Below are positions 10,719-39,966 of a stretch of DNA of 64,000 nt, piece by piece. Below the pieces are notes generated by a model. That model worked only from the letters and a program-made list of their open reading frames with translations. It searched no databases and was not told the DNA's origin. The translations under genes and the position numbers were made by a program. The DNA lies in NCBI GenBank assembly GCA_964034945.1, contig OZ035960.1, forward strand, positions 73,777,585 through 73,841,584, given 5' to 3'. How positions within the stretch are numbered: the stretch's first letter is position 1; every line of letters starts with the position of its first letter. The DNA comes from Chrysopilus asiliformis (lineage: Eukaryota > Arthropoda > Insecta > Diptera > Rhagionidae).

Positions 10719-11733
10719 TAGGGATTGCAAATTTACCGAACTTTGTCATTACCGGTAACGCGGTAAAAAAAAAAATTAAAATTACCGGTAAACCGGTAAT
10801 TACCGGTAAATTAAACATTTTCTAAAATTATTAGGAAATGCACAATATTATACGATAGAGAGGGTAAAAAATAAGAAATAATGTGTAATTGAAAGTATCC
10901 TTTATTTGTCTTCAGAAAACTAAAATATAAAACGCAATATAATATAATAATATTAAGAATAATAAACCAAAATTCTCACCACTTTGTTGAGTTATTTTGA
11001 GAAGCTTGCTTATGTTTATGCAGTTATCTATTTTAAAAACTTTTTTTTGCACAGAAATATATATTACTTACTGTACTTATGCTAAGAACATGCAAGATTT
11101 CATAGCTTACTAAAACAACAATTTATTTTGAAAATACATTGCTTACTATGAAATTTTAAACTGCACTGAGAGAACAGAAATCTATATTTTGAGAGCCAAT
11201 CACTAGTGTCAAATTCTGATATAGGGCTTTCCATATAGTAGAAAGACAAATGAGCGAAAAGCTTTTGAAAAAATTCCTCTCAATATCTTTTCTCTCAGAA
11301 ATTTTTCAATAGCGCCTAAAATTCAAGCGAGATAGAAACCATTCATGTTTAGTCTGGCTTTGTTTAATCTTATAATACGTAAAAAAATATTTATAATATA
11401 TAAATAACTGTAAAAAGTAAAAAACGCTACCGGGAAATTGGAAAACTTTTGCTCATACTTTGAGTTTGAAGTCTACTCACCAACGCATATAAAATTCTTT
11501 TTTTTCACTAGTAATAATCATCCACATTAATATATTGACTTTAAATTTGGTTGAGTTAAAAGAAAACACTTTTAAATAAGTAACACATTTAATGTATTCA
11601 TAACAAGAGTAGTTTCACGCCTTACTATAAAAATAATGTTTTTACCGAATTTACCGGTAATGAGCTGTAAAATTACCGGTAAAAAAATTATGCATTTTCA
11701 GCCGATTTACCGGTAAACCAATTGCAATCCCTA
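10719..11733. mobile_element. hAT-type non-autonomous element (8-bp duplication TCTTTACA)
   Basis: Ends TAGGGATTGCAA and its inverse are flanked by the perfect 8-bp duplication TCTTTACA at 10711-10718 and 11734-11741. Both subterminal regions are studded with the palindromic word taccggta (six or more copies), probable transposase-binding sites. The interior is AT-rich and non-coding. Around 11321-11445 it shares sequence with 19795-20010. Confidence 0.9.
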
Positions 11734-11924
11734 TCTTTACAGACCTTTTCCAGAGTTTTTAAATTCCCGACCTTGAGAAAAAGGAAATTCGCGTCATTCT
11801 TACAGGAACTTTCGTTTAATTTTTTTTTTTTTTTGAAAAAAAGCCCTGCTGGCATTCTTGATGATTTTAAAATCGCTGTTGTAGAAGTGTAGAAAAAGTT
11901 TGATCTTTCGATTGGTGATTTTAA

Positions 11925-12541
11925 CACTAGAACGACGGAAGCGGTCATTTTGACCGCAAAAGCATTTTGAGTTCTGGTTCCACACAAATGGGTAACCTCA
12001 GCACTTTGAATTTCTTTGACTTTTCTCATCCTATTAATGTCGTCAAATTTAAATAGATAAATATTCTGAGATTTTTAACAAAAGCGAAAAAATCAATTTT
12101 CTACCTAGAACGACGGTAGCGGTCAAATTGACCGCCTATAGATTTCTATTGATTCATCTCATTTCGTTTATTATTTTTCGGCGATGCTATATTCTGAACC
12201 TTGTAAATGAACTACGAGCTTCGTATTGTGCCACCAAAAAGATTCCAGCAACTCTAAGAGCTAAGAGTTTAAAACGTCGTCAGCGTTCATTCTGCCGTAA
12301 TAAAACGCCAGATTTTTGTGCGTCATGCGGAAAACCTACTTGTGGAAAGTGTCAAGGACGATGTATCAAAAATGTTTATTGTGAAAACTGTATCGAATAA
12401 TTAATTAATTAATAATTAATAACGATGCATAATATAGCAAAACTATAAAGATAATTTTTGTTTTCATATGTCGTTTCTTATGGCGGTCAAAATGACCGCT
12501 CCCGTCGTTCTAGGTAGTTCCAAATTCCCGTCGTTCTAGTG
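11925..12541 (+). mobile_element. piggyBac-type element remnant (TTAA target)
   Basis: The element is bounded by TTAA at 11921-11924 and 12542-12545. Its ends read cactagaacgacgg and its inverse, followed by the palindromic word gcggtca-tttgaccgc. A second, internal copy of agaacgacggtagcggtca lies at 12107-12135, just before the coding remnant. On the right side the ccgtcgttcta motif is also doubled. TTAA targeting is diagnostic of piggyBac transposons. Confidence 0.85.
12128..12400 (+). pseudogene. piggyBac transposase C-terminal Cys-rich domain
   Basis: This short frame ends in a cluster of Cys residues in the order CRNKTPDFCASCGKPTCGKC, then C and YCENC. It matches the cross-brace zinc-binding tail of piggyBac transposases, which contacts the terminal inverted repeats. 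A basic stretch (RAKSLKRRQR) precedes it. The catalytic DDD region is gone; the deletion joins an internal TIR-like motif directly to the tail. The first residues of the frame are probably not authentic. No function is expected other than possible binding to related element ends. Confidence 0.75.
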
Positions 12542-12654
12542 TTAACCCTTTGTTGCATAGTGTTGTTGCACAACAACACCTTTTCTAATTCAGTTTTTTG
12601 AAGTGAAAACTTCTTTAGCGCCGTTGTGAGTGATTTCAAACTCGATGAAACGAA

Positions 12655-12768
12655 AAAGCGACAGTGAAGGGGAAGGGGAAGAAAAGGGGAAGGGGGAGGC
12701 GAAGGGTTGAAGGGAGAAGTGGTAGGAGGGTGGTAGGTGGAGGGAGGAAGTGGAGAGAGGAGAGGATA
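12655..12768. repeat. Purine (G/A) strand-biased tract
   Basis: Over 100 bases are almost entirely G and A on the plus strand, with many GGGG and GGGAGG runs. It could form triplex or G-quadruplex structures. The proline-rich frame on the opposite strand is a by-product of this composition. Confidence 0.8.
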
Positions 12769-12828
12769 AATTACTGATGTTTCGTCATACATTGTAATAT
12801 ATACATATCTATATATATAAAAAAAAAA

Positions 12829-13062
12829 AATTTAAAAAAAAGCTTTTATTAAAAAAGAATGCACTAAAAAGAAAAAAATAATTTTCTGGATGCTGTGTAT
12901 CACAAATATAAAAGCTTTTTAAAAGCGAGATAAATTTTTATTTTATTGTTTTATGATTTATCTCGCTTTTTAAAAGCTTTTATATTTGTGATACACAGCG
13001 TCCAGAAAATTATTTTTTTCTTTTTAGTGCATTCTTTTTTAATAAAAGCTTTTTTTAAAAAA
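12829..13062. repeat. Palindrome with about 107-bp arms
   Basis: The left arm (12829-12935) and right arm (12956-13062) are nearly perfect inverses around a 20-bp AT spacer; the word ctggatgctgtgtatcaca is mirrored by tgtgatacacagcgtccag. A single-arm copy lies at 6113-6244. Confidence 0.85.
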
Positions 13063-13137
13063 AAATTTTTTTTTTTGTTTTTTTTAGTCTTCGAATATAT
13101 ATCCTTACATTTGAGATGTCCTTGCAGGCTTTTTAAC

Positions 13138-13490
13138 TTGAGAATCGTATTCAGCGACCCCAAAAACCCCCAGAATAGATTTTTTCCGGAAAATTTGGAG
13201 AAAGGGATAATCACGTTATCCTTACAGGATCTTCCGTTATCCTTACTTACTTTTTAATGACAGATTCGGATTCAGCGACCCCAAAAACCCCCAGAATAGA
13301 TTTTTTTCCCGAAAATTTGGAGAAAAGGATAATCACGTTATCCTTACAGGACCTTCCGTTATCCTTACAGACTTTTTAATGACAGATTCGGATTCAGCGA
13401 CCTCAAAAACCCCCAGAATAGATTTTTTTCCGGAAAATTTGGAGAAAAGGATAATCACGTTATCCTTACAGGACCTTCCGTTATCCTTAC
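13138..13490 (-). repeat. Minisatellite array, about 120-bp unit, 3 copies
   Basis: Each unit contains gattcagcgaccccaaaaac, then ccccagaatagat, a ccggaaaatttggagaaa block and ataatcacgttatccttaca. The minus strand of this unit corresponds to the arrays at 13780-14540 and 24250-25060, so this array is inverted relative to its neighbour. Confidence 0.8.
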
Positions 13491-13779
13491 AAGGACGAAG
13501 TAGTGAAGATATTGTATTGTCATCGGACTTATATAAGTGTGCAAAATTTCAAGTCAATCGGACAAGTGGAAGTGGGTCAAAATTGGGTTGCAAGATTTAA
13601 TCTGACAGACAGACAAACAGACAGACACGAAGGCAAGCTAAATAAGAGCTTTTAAAAATTGATGTTTGTCTGTCTGTCTGAGATAACAAAACTCAAAAAC
13701 TACTGGACCGATCTTTACGCGGTTTTTTGCAAAATGATCTGTGTTGTCAGGAGCAGGTTTTTAGCTATGTAGATTTTCA

Positions 13780-14540
13780 AAATTCGAAACGGAAGGTCCT
13801 GTAAGGATAATGAAAATATCCTTTTTCCCATTTTTCCCCGGAAAAATTTGCATTGTAGGGTTTTTGGGGTCGCTGATCATAAATCCGGTATTAGATTTTC
13901 AAAATTCAAAACGGAAGGTCCTGTAAGGATCATTAATATATCCTTTTTCCCATTTTTCCCCGGAAAAATTGGCACTATGGGGTTTTTGGGGTCGCTGATC
14001 ACGAATCCGGTATTAGATTTTCAAAATTCGACACGGAAGGTCCTGTAAGAATAATGAAAATATCCTTTTTCCCATTTTTCCTCGGAAAAATTTGCATTAT
14101 AGGGTTTTTGGGGTCGCTAATCACGAATCTGGTATTAGATTTTCAAAATTCGAAACGGAAGGGCCTGTAAGGATAAAGAAAATATCCTTTTTCCCATTTT
14201 CCCCTGAAAAATTGGCACTATGGGGTTTTTGGGGTCGCTGATCACGAATCCGGTATTAGATTTTCAAAATTCGAAACGGAAATTCCTGTAAGGATAACGC
14301 AAATATCCTTTTTCCCATTATCCCCGGGAACATTGGCATTATGTTTGGGATCGCTGATCACGAATCGGATATTAGATTTTCAAAATTCGAAACGAAAGGT
14401 CCTGTAAGGATAAATATCCTTTTTCCCGTTTTTCCTCGGAAAAATCGGCATAAGGGGGTTTTTGGGGTCGCTGATCATGAATCCGGTATTAGATTTTCAA
14501 AATTCAAAACGGAAGGTCCTATAAGAACAACATTTTTTCC
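13780..14540 (+). repeat. Minisatellite array, about 120-bp unit, 6-7 copies
   Basis: The unit reads cggaaggtcctgtaaggata, a cctttttcccatttttcc block, a ggaaaaattggcat block, tttttggggtcgctgatcac and gaatccggtattagattttc. Copies differ by point changes and small deletions. The array sits in the middle of a Helitron-like element, as central minisatellites do in DINE-1-type insect Helitrons. Confidence 0.85.
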
Positions 14541-14639
14541 CAAAACTTTTTAAGTTATTTATGGTTTTTTGGCATTCTAAAATTTACACAAAAAAACTTT
14601 TAGCTGCCAACGAAGGGTCTGCTAGTATTATATACATAT

Positions 14640-15300
14640 ATAAATTGTTTTACGATAAATTGTTCACGATAAAATTGTTCACGATACAATGTTTACGATA
14701 AATTGACCGGCACCCGATTGGACCATAATAAATCAGTATAAAAAAACGCAATAAGGGTGTTAATGTTCCTTTTCAAATTTGTTTCCAAAATTCCTAATTG
14801 TTTCCATTTCAATTTAGTTTTATTATAAAGGGTGTCTTTGTCGGAACTCCGTATCCCTGTAGTCCGTATCCTCCGTATCCCTGTACTATAGAAAGATCGT
14901 ATTCTGGTAAGGAAATGTTTATGTTGCGGAATTATATTCACCATATTCACCTCATTCCGAAATGTACGTAGAATAGAGCTGTCAAAACGGAAATATTTGA
15001 ATAGTTTTGTTTTGTTTATATTTATTAACTAGTGTTTAACTTGTATTAGAGTAATATTTCACTAATTTCAATAATAGTTAATAATATTTGACTAGTGTTC
15101 AATGTAAGTAATAGCGTATTATGAGTGATTTTTGTTTATTTGTTGATTTTAACGTTTGTTATCGTTTGTTAGGGGGGAGGGAGTGGTTTGATTGACTTTT
15201 TATGTATAGAGTTATGTAAAATCGTATTCTAAACATATTTTACATTTATAAATGTTTCGATATGAAGCGCCGTTTTTGAGACAATTGTAAATAACTGTTT
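14640..15300. other. Unassigned AT-rich stretch
   Basis: Short tandem words (cgataaattgttca and variants) lie at 14648-14705. No gene or recognisable element end is seen in the remainder. The 85-residue minus-strand frame at 14693-14950 has no family features. Confidence 0.35.
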
Positions 15301-16050
15301 CATTTGAATGGCGGAAGAAGTGGTCCGATTTTCCCCGTCCAATAACTTAGCCTTACTGTTTACGAGAAACGCAACTGTACGAAATTTCAAGTCTCTGGCT
15401 CAATCCTTTTGAAAGTTATGGTGTTACTTTTACTTCATATAATAATTCCATTCGAAAATCATTCTTTCGCAATAAATTCGTGAGCGAATTTTAATTTTCC
15501 ATTCATAAAATTTTCCATTCCATTCGCGAATAGAATTTTAAAAATACGAGAATGGAAAAATAAAATTCGTGAGTGAATGAAAACTAAAACTCTCGTGAGA
15601 ATCATTTGCAAAAGAATGAATGAAAAAGAATTATTCTCCGTATTATGCTTATTACACGATTAAAATTATGCCCGCATCGAATAACAATAAACAACGGACG
15701 CGAAACGATAACTCAAAGCACACAAACGTTTCGAAAAGTAACATCTGGACGTTTCGGATGGATCCGAAACGTAATGTTTTGTTATGTTTCGGATATTTCC
15801 GTAATCTAAGTTCGAGAATGCGGTTTCGTGTAAAGTGGTGAATTGCTTCGTAATGTTTGAGACGTAATTTGGAGCAATATAGGCGGTACGTACACCATAT
15901 AGAGGTCTTTTTCCACTGCACCACAAACGTTTCGGAAAAATCCGTAACGTTCCGAGAATAGCGTCCCTGGTCTCGTGAAAGTCCGGTTTATACAGGTTTC
16001 CACTATAATATTAATATATGAAAAATTAAACTAAATTTTTGTATAAATTA
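15301..16050. other. Unassigned stretch downstream of Sec61 alpha
   Basis: Around 15340-15410 there is a diverged piece of the dispersed-repeat core (acgagaaacgcaactg, then aaatttcaagtctctggctc). From 15460 to 15620 words such as aattcgtgagcgaatttt and their inverses recur, and from 15720 to 15960 words such as gtttcgga/tccgaaac recur on both strands. These look like decayed inverted-repeat elements. No gene is supported. Confidence 0.35.
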
Positions 16051-16054
16051 ACTA

Positions 16055-16165
16055 TTTATTTCATCTATCGTTATGGAATAGAAAAAAATTAAAATATAAT
16101 TAAAAAAGTCTCATAATCTTTGTAAATACAAAGGAATAAGTAAACCACAATTTGGGTTTTTTATT
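16055..16165 (-). terminator. Candidate Sec61 alpha polyadenylation signals
   Basis: AATAAA on the minus strand occurs at 16160-16165 and 16055-16060, about 120 and 230 bases past the Sec61 alpha stop codon. Either could define the mRNA 3' end; AT richness makes chance matches likely. Confidence 0.35.
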
Positions 16166-16286
16166 AATTTCACACATGAGCACACGAAAATATATTTGTT
16201 TTAAATTGATGTTTTGTTATTAAATGATACCTTACATCGTGTTGCAGTGAAAACAAAATATATATATATATTGTACAGCTCTAATT

Positions 16287-34892
<18,606 letters not shown>

Positions 34893-35187
34893 TTTGACAA
34901 ATATTACAGAAACCTAATTAAGTACGAAACTAAACCGATTTAAAGTGTACGCCTTTTCACGGCGGAACTCATTCGTCAGATGAAAAGCTTTTTGATCACC
35001 TTGATTATAGTTCTCCTCTGTTTCACGACCCCTCCGAAATCGCACTTTCGTTTGGACTATTCTGCCACGTCTCGACAATCCGCATGTAACTAACTGGTAT
35101 TTTACTCAACCATTCGATATGACAACGTATTCCACGTAAGCCACTTTCAAGCAGCTCTGGCAATACTGGCAAAATTAATAATGCGAG
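34893..35187 (-). promoter_or_regulatory. Candidate Sec61 alpha 5' UTR and promoter
   Basis: This 295-bp stretch separates the start codon from the TE at 35191. It holds GCCACGTC at 35064-35071, identical to the core bound by XBP1/ATF6-type factors in unfolded-protein-response promoters, which fits a translocon gene. No TATA box is obvious. The transcription start is not defined. Confidence 0.45.
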
Positions 35188-35190
35188 ATT

Positions 35191-36143
35191 GATTGTGCCT
35201 GTTTACACCAGGATTCACTTTGAGGCGGCACGTCTTTCCTCATTTTGTTGCCGTATGCACACGGTTCGCCTTTTTCATTCGCAAAAATCTTTCGCCTTTT
35301 TGACGTTAAGACATTGGGATGAAAATAACCTCAAAATTTAACTCACTCAGTTGTAAAATGATTGCAGCGAAATTTGTTAAATTTAATGAAAATATGGATC
35401 ATATATGGATCATATAATAATTGCAGTAACAAGTTTATTATATGCTTCATCAGCGACAGCTCTATTTTTGTGCCAATCTGTAGAAGAAAACTCCGAATTT
35501 TCAGATGCGCACGACTCCACAACAAACAACGAAATGACCAATAAAAGCAAAACGAGACACAAACCGGTTTGCGACCGATAATTTTAAGTGAATCTAAACT
35601 TCCCAGTGAAAAATTATTAAGGCATTATCGCTAAGGTGTCTTTAAGACATGAGACAAATAATATAAAAGCCTCCAAATTAAAATGAGATGGAAGTTCATC
35701 TCAGGAAAAACGCGCCTTTTATGCGTGTGTTGGAAAAGTGAACTAAAAGTTATGTGTCAAAAGTTATTTTTTGTTGAAGTTTTGTGTTGGCTATCAGGAG
35801 AATTTAAACGACTCGGTAAATATTTTTATAGAAAAAGTAATAGATTAAGGCTTAAAGACCGTTTTAATAAAGAAATTTTTACCATCTAAGCAATCAGCGC
35901 CATCACCGGGGAAAAAACATCTACTATTAATGTTGCCTTAGTTGTAAGGCCTTATATAAGCGGAAATGGCCTATACAAAAATAACGCAACAATAAGGTAA
36001 AGATAATGCATTAAGATAATGCCTTTATAAGACATTTTTTGTTCACTGGGTTCGTTCGCTCTTTTTGGTTTCCCTCCCCACTGCGTCCCTCACCCTGACG
36101 AATGACGTGCCGCCTCAAAGTGAATCCTAGTGTAAACACAATC
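35191..36143. mobile_element. TIR element (ATT duplication) immediately upstream of Sec61 alpha
   Basis: Inverted ends of about 45 bp (GATTGTGCCTGTTTACACCA onward to gcggcacgtc, with a 3-bp gap on the right) are flanked by ATT at 35188-35190 and 36144-36146. A second inverted-repeat element is nested at 35602-36050. No transposase is visible. Confidence 0.75.
35602..36050. mobile_element. CCCAGTGAA TIR element nested at 35.6 kb
   Basis: cccagtgaaaaattattaag then gcattatc on the left matches the complement of gataatgcctttataagaca then ttttttgttcactggg on the right. Internal gcctta/taaggc words recall the 6487-7728 element. No clear target duplication was found. Confidence 0.6.
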
Positions 36144-36146
36144 ATT

Positions 36147-36690
36147 GGTCTCGCAACATCGTATCCAGTTTCACATAGCAAAAAAATTGTATTTAGATGA
36201 TTCGCTTTCATGTTTGGTTTGTCTGCTGGTTCTCTTAAAAAACTCTGGCTCTCTAGATATATGACTGCTACATCATCAACATTATCCCGATTATATGAGG
36301 CTATCGTAAAAGTGTTGTCCGTTGAAATTTTCAATTTTTTTGGTCATTATCACATATTTGAACATAAAAAGTTTTAAATATAACAAATTATTTAAAAAAA
36401 ATGAAAACAAAGTTGGTATTTTGAACAAAATTTCACTCTAGTGACACCCAGTAGAACAAACGAGATGTACACCAGTGCCACTGCGAATGTTGTTCGAATT
36501 AAAACAAATTTGAATTTTGTTAATCATTGGGCTTATAAAATGAGCGTGTGCTAAACTAAATCATTAAGCATATACCAAATTTTTTGTGCAAATTTGCCAG
36601 TTATTGTGAACAAAAGTTAACAATTTTTGTGATCATTTACATGATCAAATTAATTTGACTTTTTTTTTTTTTGTATTTTTTGTTCTATTA
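36147..36690. other. Unassigned stretch
   Basis: No gene is supported. The minus-strand frame at 36011-36334 runs from this stretch into a TE end. A 13-base T run ends the stretch at 36660, just before the non-LTR element. Confidence 0.3.
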
Positions 36691-38056
36691 GGGCAAACCG
36701 AAGAGAATTACTTGGTCGAACACTGCCAAATCGCCAGTCACACATGATCAATCGGGTTTTCGTAAGGGACATTCATGTTAAACTACTTTGAACTGGATAT
36801 AAAAGGAGCAGCAGCTGAATGGAAAAGGAGCATCGATGAAGGATTTGCAGTTATTGCGGTTTTTCTGGACTTCAAGAGAGCATTTGAAACGCTATACCGG
36901 GATACATTACTTAAAAAACTGTACAAATCTGGAGTAAGAGGAAGGGAGTACAAATGGTTTAAATCGTACCTATCAGCAAGGACACAAAAAACGCGGATTA
37001 ATGGAGTCTACTCAAAACCGAAAAAAGTTAATTTGGGGGTACCTCAAGGATCTGTGTTAGGGGTGTTATTATTTATAATTTACATCAATGATATAAGTTC
37101 CTCGCTAATTTTTTTGTAAATATGCCCTTTTCGCTGATGATGGATTGTTGTATATTTGTGAAAAAAATATTATTGAAATAGTGAGTAAAATAAATGAAGA
37201 CTTAGAAAATTTAGCCAAATGGTTAAATATAAATAAGCTTAAATTAAATGTATCGAAAACAAAGTGCATTGTTATGAATACACGGACAGTAGTAGACTTG
37301 AGAATCAACGGAGAAAAAGTAGAAGTGGTAAAAGAGATTAAATACCTTGGCATTGTTATAGACAATAAATTTAAATTAAGATAAGCATGTTAATAACATT
37401 TGTAAGAAAATTTCTAAAAAAAACTCAGATTTTTGCGAAGAATAAGGAGCAGTATATCAAAATCAACGACTGTTCTACTGTACAATTCTTGAATACTCCC
37501 ATATTTTCATTATTGTGCGACAGTAATTTTCGCATGTTCGGCAGAATCAAAGTCGAGACTACAACTCTTACAAAATAATGCTATGCGTATAATTTTAAAA
37601 TGCTATATATATACACCAATTATTTATATGTTAAGTGAATTAAAATGGATGAATGTGAACCAAAGAATAATATCCAAAGTGCTAATATTTATTTTTAAGT
37701 TAAAATATAACTTACTGCCCACGTATTTGACCGACAATCTTCAATATATTTGTGATATGCAACCATACAATTTAAGGGGTGGAGGAGATTTTAGAATAGA
37801 AAGTGCAACAAAACATCAACCCAGAATATGATCCTGCATAATGGCCTTCAAATTTTTAATGAATTACCTAATTATATCAAAGCTGAATCGAATTTTTGTT
37901 CTTTTAAAAAACAAATAGGAAAATTTATTAAAGAAAAATTTTAAATATGTACAAAATAAGAAAATGAAAATAATTAATAGATATTTAATTGATTAATTTG
38001 TAAAATCATTATAAATCTAAAAGTTTCTTTTTAACTAATAAACAAACAAACAAACA
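36691..38056 (+). pseudogene. Non-LTR retrotransposon, 5'-truncated, with RT and 3' tail
   Basis: Reverse-transcriptase pieces occur in shifting frames. They include VFLDFKRAFETLYRDTLLKK (36865 on), LGVPQGSVLGVLLFIIYIND (37035 on), ALFADDGLLY with the catalytic FADD (about 37122-37150), and LNVSKTKCIVMN plus IKYLGIVIDNKFKLR (to 37384). At least one frameshift lies near 37115, before FADD, and another near 37385. The 3' end carries short aaac repeats at 38038-38056, a typical non-LTR tail. The order and motifs fit Jockey/CR1-like ORF2; upstream EN is missing. Confidence 0.75.
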
Positions 38057-38091
38057 CATTAACTAAACAAAAAAACAGTTATATTTCAATT

Positions 38092-38400
38092 TTTTCTTCC
38101 ACTGCTGTTCCTCTTCTTTTTTTTCAACTCTCTTTACACACACCTCTCTCAACGCCGTCTCGCCCAATCCTTTCACAAGTCCAATTTATTCCTTTTAATA
38201 AATCTAACTAATTCACTCCTTTTCTCATCATTCAACACTTCTAAGAACTCTGATAAAGTCTCCCACATACCAATATTTTCATAATTCTTTCTTGATTCAC
38301 TCAGTTTTTCGCATTTAGAAATTAAATGCTCTGCATCCTCACTTACTCCACAATGTTCGCAGAAATCACTCTCACCTATCCCTATCACCTATCTTGTGGG
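38092..38400 (-). pseudogene. Non-LTR ORF2 C-terminal zinc-knuckle fragment
   Basis: The minus-strand frame (38173-38388) reads FCEHCGVSEDAEHLISKCEK, then a helical tail and stop. The C-x2-C-H-C arrangement with ED-x-EHLI is the C-terminal knuckle of R1/I/Jockey-type ORF2. It abuts the tail-to-tail end of the plus-strand element at 38056 and the hairpin at 38419. Host gene origin is unlikely. Confidence 0.6.
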
Positions 38401-38418
38401 CCTGGTCTTACTAAAAGC

Positions 38419-38780
38419 ATAGTTTATACTAGTTAGGAAACGTAGGGCTTTTTACGTGTACCTACGTTGGAGTAAAGATAACCGATATACTCTGGACGCG
38501 GTTTTTCTTTCTTTCCTATGCGTAAATTACCAACAAAACACAACACATGTAAAACCTAGCCATATTTTCATACACCACCAACACATGCAATCTCCCGCTG
38601 TCGGAAAATTGCATGTGTTGGTGGTGTATGAAAATATGGCTAGGTTTTACATGTGTTGTGTTTTGTTGGTAATTTACGCATAGGAAAGAAAGAAAAACCG
38701 CGTCCAGAGTATATCGGTTATCTTTACTCCAACGTAGGTACACGTAAAAAGCCCTACGTTTCCTAACTAGTATAAACTAT
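38419..38780. repeat. Foldback hairpin with 173-bp arms and 16-bp spacer
   Basis: 38419-38591 and 38608-38780 are essentially perfect inverses (outer word atagtttatactagttagg, inner word aacacatgcaat). Frames on opposite strands of the two arms encode the same peptide because of the symmetry and are not genes. No duplication of flanks was found. Confidence 0.9.
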
Positions 38781-39705
38781 CCTAAAAGTATGATTCGCCA
38801 GTAACCTATTCATCATTTTAGTTTCTTTCGTCCCTAGTATTGTCCCTTTAAACCACATCTCTTTGCTGGGTTCGTTACACACTAATTTGTCTTTAATGTG
38901 AAATAAACTTTAACACCATAATGCCCCGTCATGGCAATTTAAATAAATTTGACACATTTGATCAAATCAAAATGATTCTAATTTTCATTCAATATTTGAC
39001 GGATAAAGGCATGTGCAGATGAAAATATTTTGCAAATAAAAAAGTTCGAATCTGATTTTTGACATTAAAAGCACTCTCGAAGCATCATGGACAGAAAAAA
39101 AATACAAATTTTAATACTCAGAAATATATATTTGTATATTACTCGCTATTGAGAAAGTGTGCGTTCTGAAGATGAAGATATCAGAAAAAAGATGAAATGA
39201 TTCAACTATTGCTATAATGAAGACGAAAAATTATAATTGCAGATTTTTTTGCAGATGATAGTTCTCTCTCTATCCAACCAAGGCCTTTTAACATAATAGC
39301 ATCTAAACTTCGCTAAAAAAAATTTTCGTTATCACATGGTCCTCGGCCTTAATCGTGAAAAAGTGCAAAATTTTTTCAATGTTTCAATTTAATTTTTTTT
39401 TTGCGAATTTGCTGATATCAGAAATGAAATTTTTTTAAATTTCCGTAATAAATTTTTTAACAAAAAAAGAAGGTGTCTGTCTCGTAGAGACGGCCAGAAG
39501 ACGCGGATCCGCCTTCAACGCCAATAGATATTTAAGTAAGAAATTTTAGTAAAAAGGAAATTAAGGCAACAAATTTTTAATTTAAAATAATTTTTTTTAA
39601 ATAATTTTATTTATAATTAGTTTATGATAAGAGAAGTATGAAATAAATATCATATATTCGTTCTGCTCAATGGAAAATAAAAATTCAGCATTTCAGTAAA
39701 CCCCC
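38781..39705. other. Unassigned AT-rich stretch
   Basis: No gene or element end was recognised. Confidence 0.3.
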
Positions 39706-39713
39706 CAAATAGC

Positions 39714-39946
39714 CAAGGCCCAATTAACCATAGGGCTAATTGGGCTACAGCCCAGGGGCGCCATCGATCCGAGGCGATGAAATTTTGATTGCTTTTTTTT
39801 TAATTTTCTTTTGCGTAAATATATATTTTAAAAAATAAAATTGAATTTTTATTTTAAAAAATAAAATTGAATTTTTACAATAAAACTATGTAAGGGTGCA
39901 AAATTTTAATTAGCCCAGGGCGCTCAAACTTGTTAATACGGCTCTG
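39714..39946. mobile_element. hAT-type MITE, 233 bp (8-bp duplication CAAATAGC)
   Basis: The ends CAAGGCCCAATTA and, on the complement, CAGAGCCGTATTA are flanked by CAAATAGC at 39706-39713 and 39947-39954. Near its left end it has ctaattgggctacagcccag. A sister copy sits inside the Gypsy pol at 57661-57906. Confidence 0.9.
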
Positions 39947-39966
39947 CAAATAGCGAGAACGAAATT

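Larger units (their letters stand above)
12808..14625 (+). mobile_element. Composite Helitron-like element with palindrome and two minisatellite arrays
   Basis: A 5' end of the form A|TCTATATATATAAAA lies at 12808. The 3' end at about 14605-14625 (ctgccaacgaagggtctgctag then T) has the small stem and CTAG of the Helitron at 24113-25141. The interior shows a palindrome (12829-13062), an inverted array (about 13138-13490), a conserved leader (13650-13780: tgtttgtctgtctgtctgag and on) and a direct array (13780-14540). The structure is probably several Helitron copies recombined or nested rather than one intact element. Confidence 0.55.

Noticed and set aside
12487..12792. Proline/serine-rich 101-residue minus-strand frame
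   Set aside because: It is the complement of a purine-only tract (12655-12768); composition alone keeps it open.
13138..14540. CRISPR-like array
   Set aside because: Units of about 120 bp are repeated without unique spacers and the genome is eukaryotic; this is a minisatellite in a Helitron.
35343..35544. Small frames on both strands
   Set aside because: They overlap each other inside a TIR element and lack any motif.
38456..38743. Two 75-residue frames on opposite strands with nearly the same sequence
   Set aside because: They are the same hairpin arm read in each direction; the apparent conservation is due to the palindrome.
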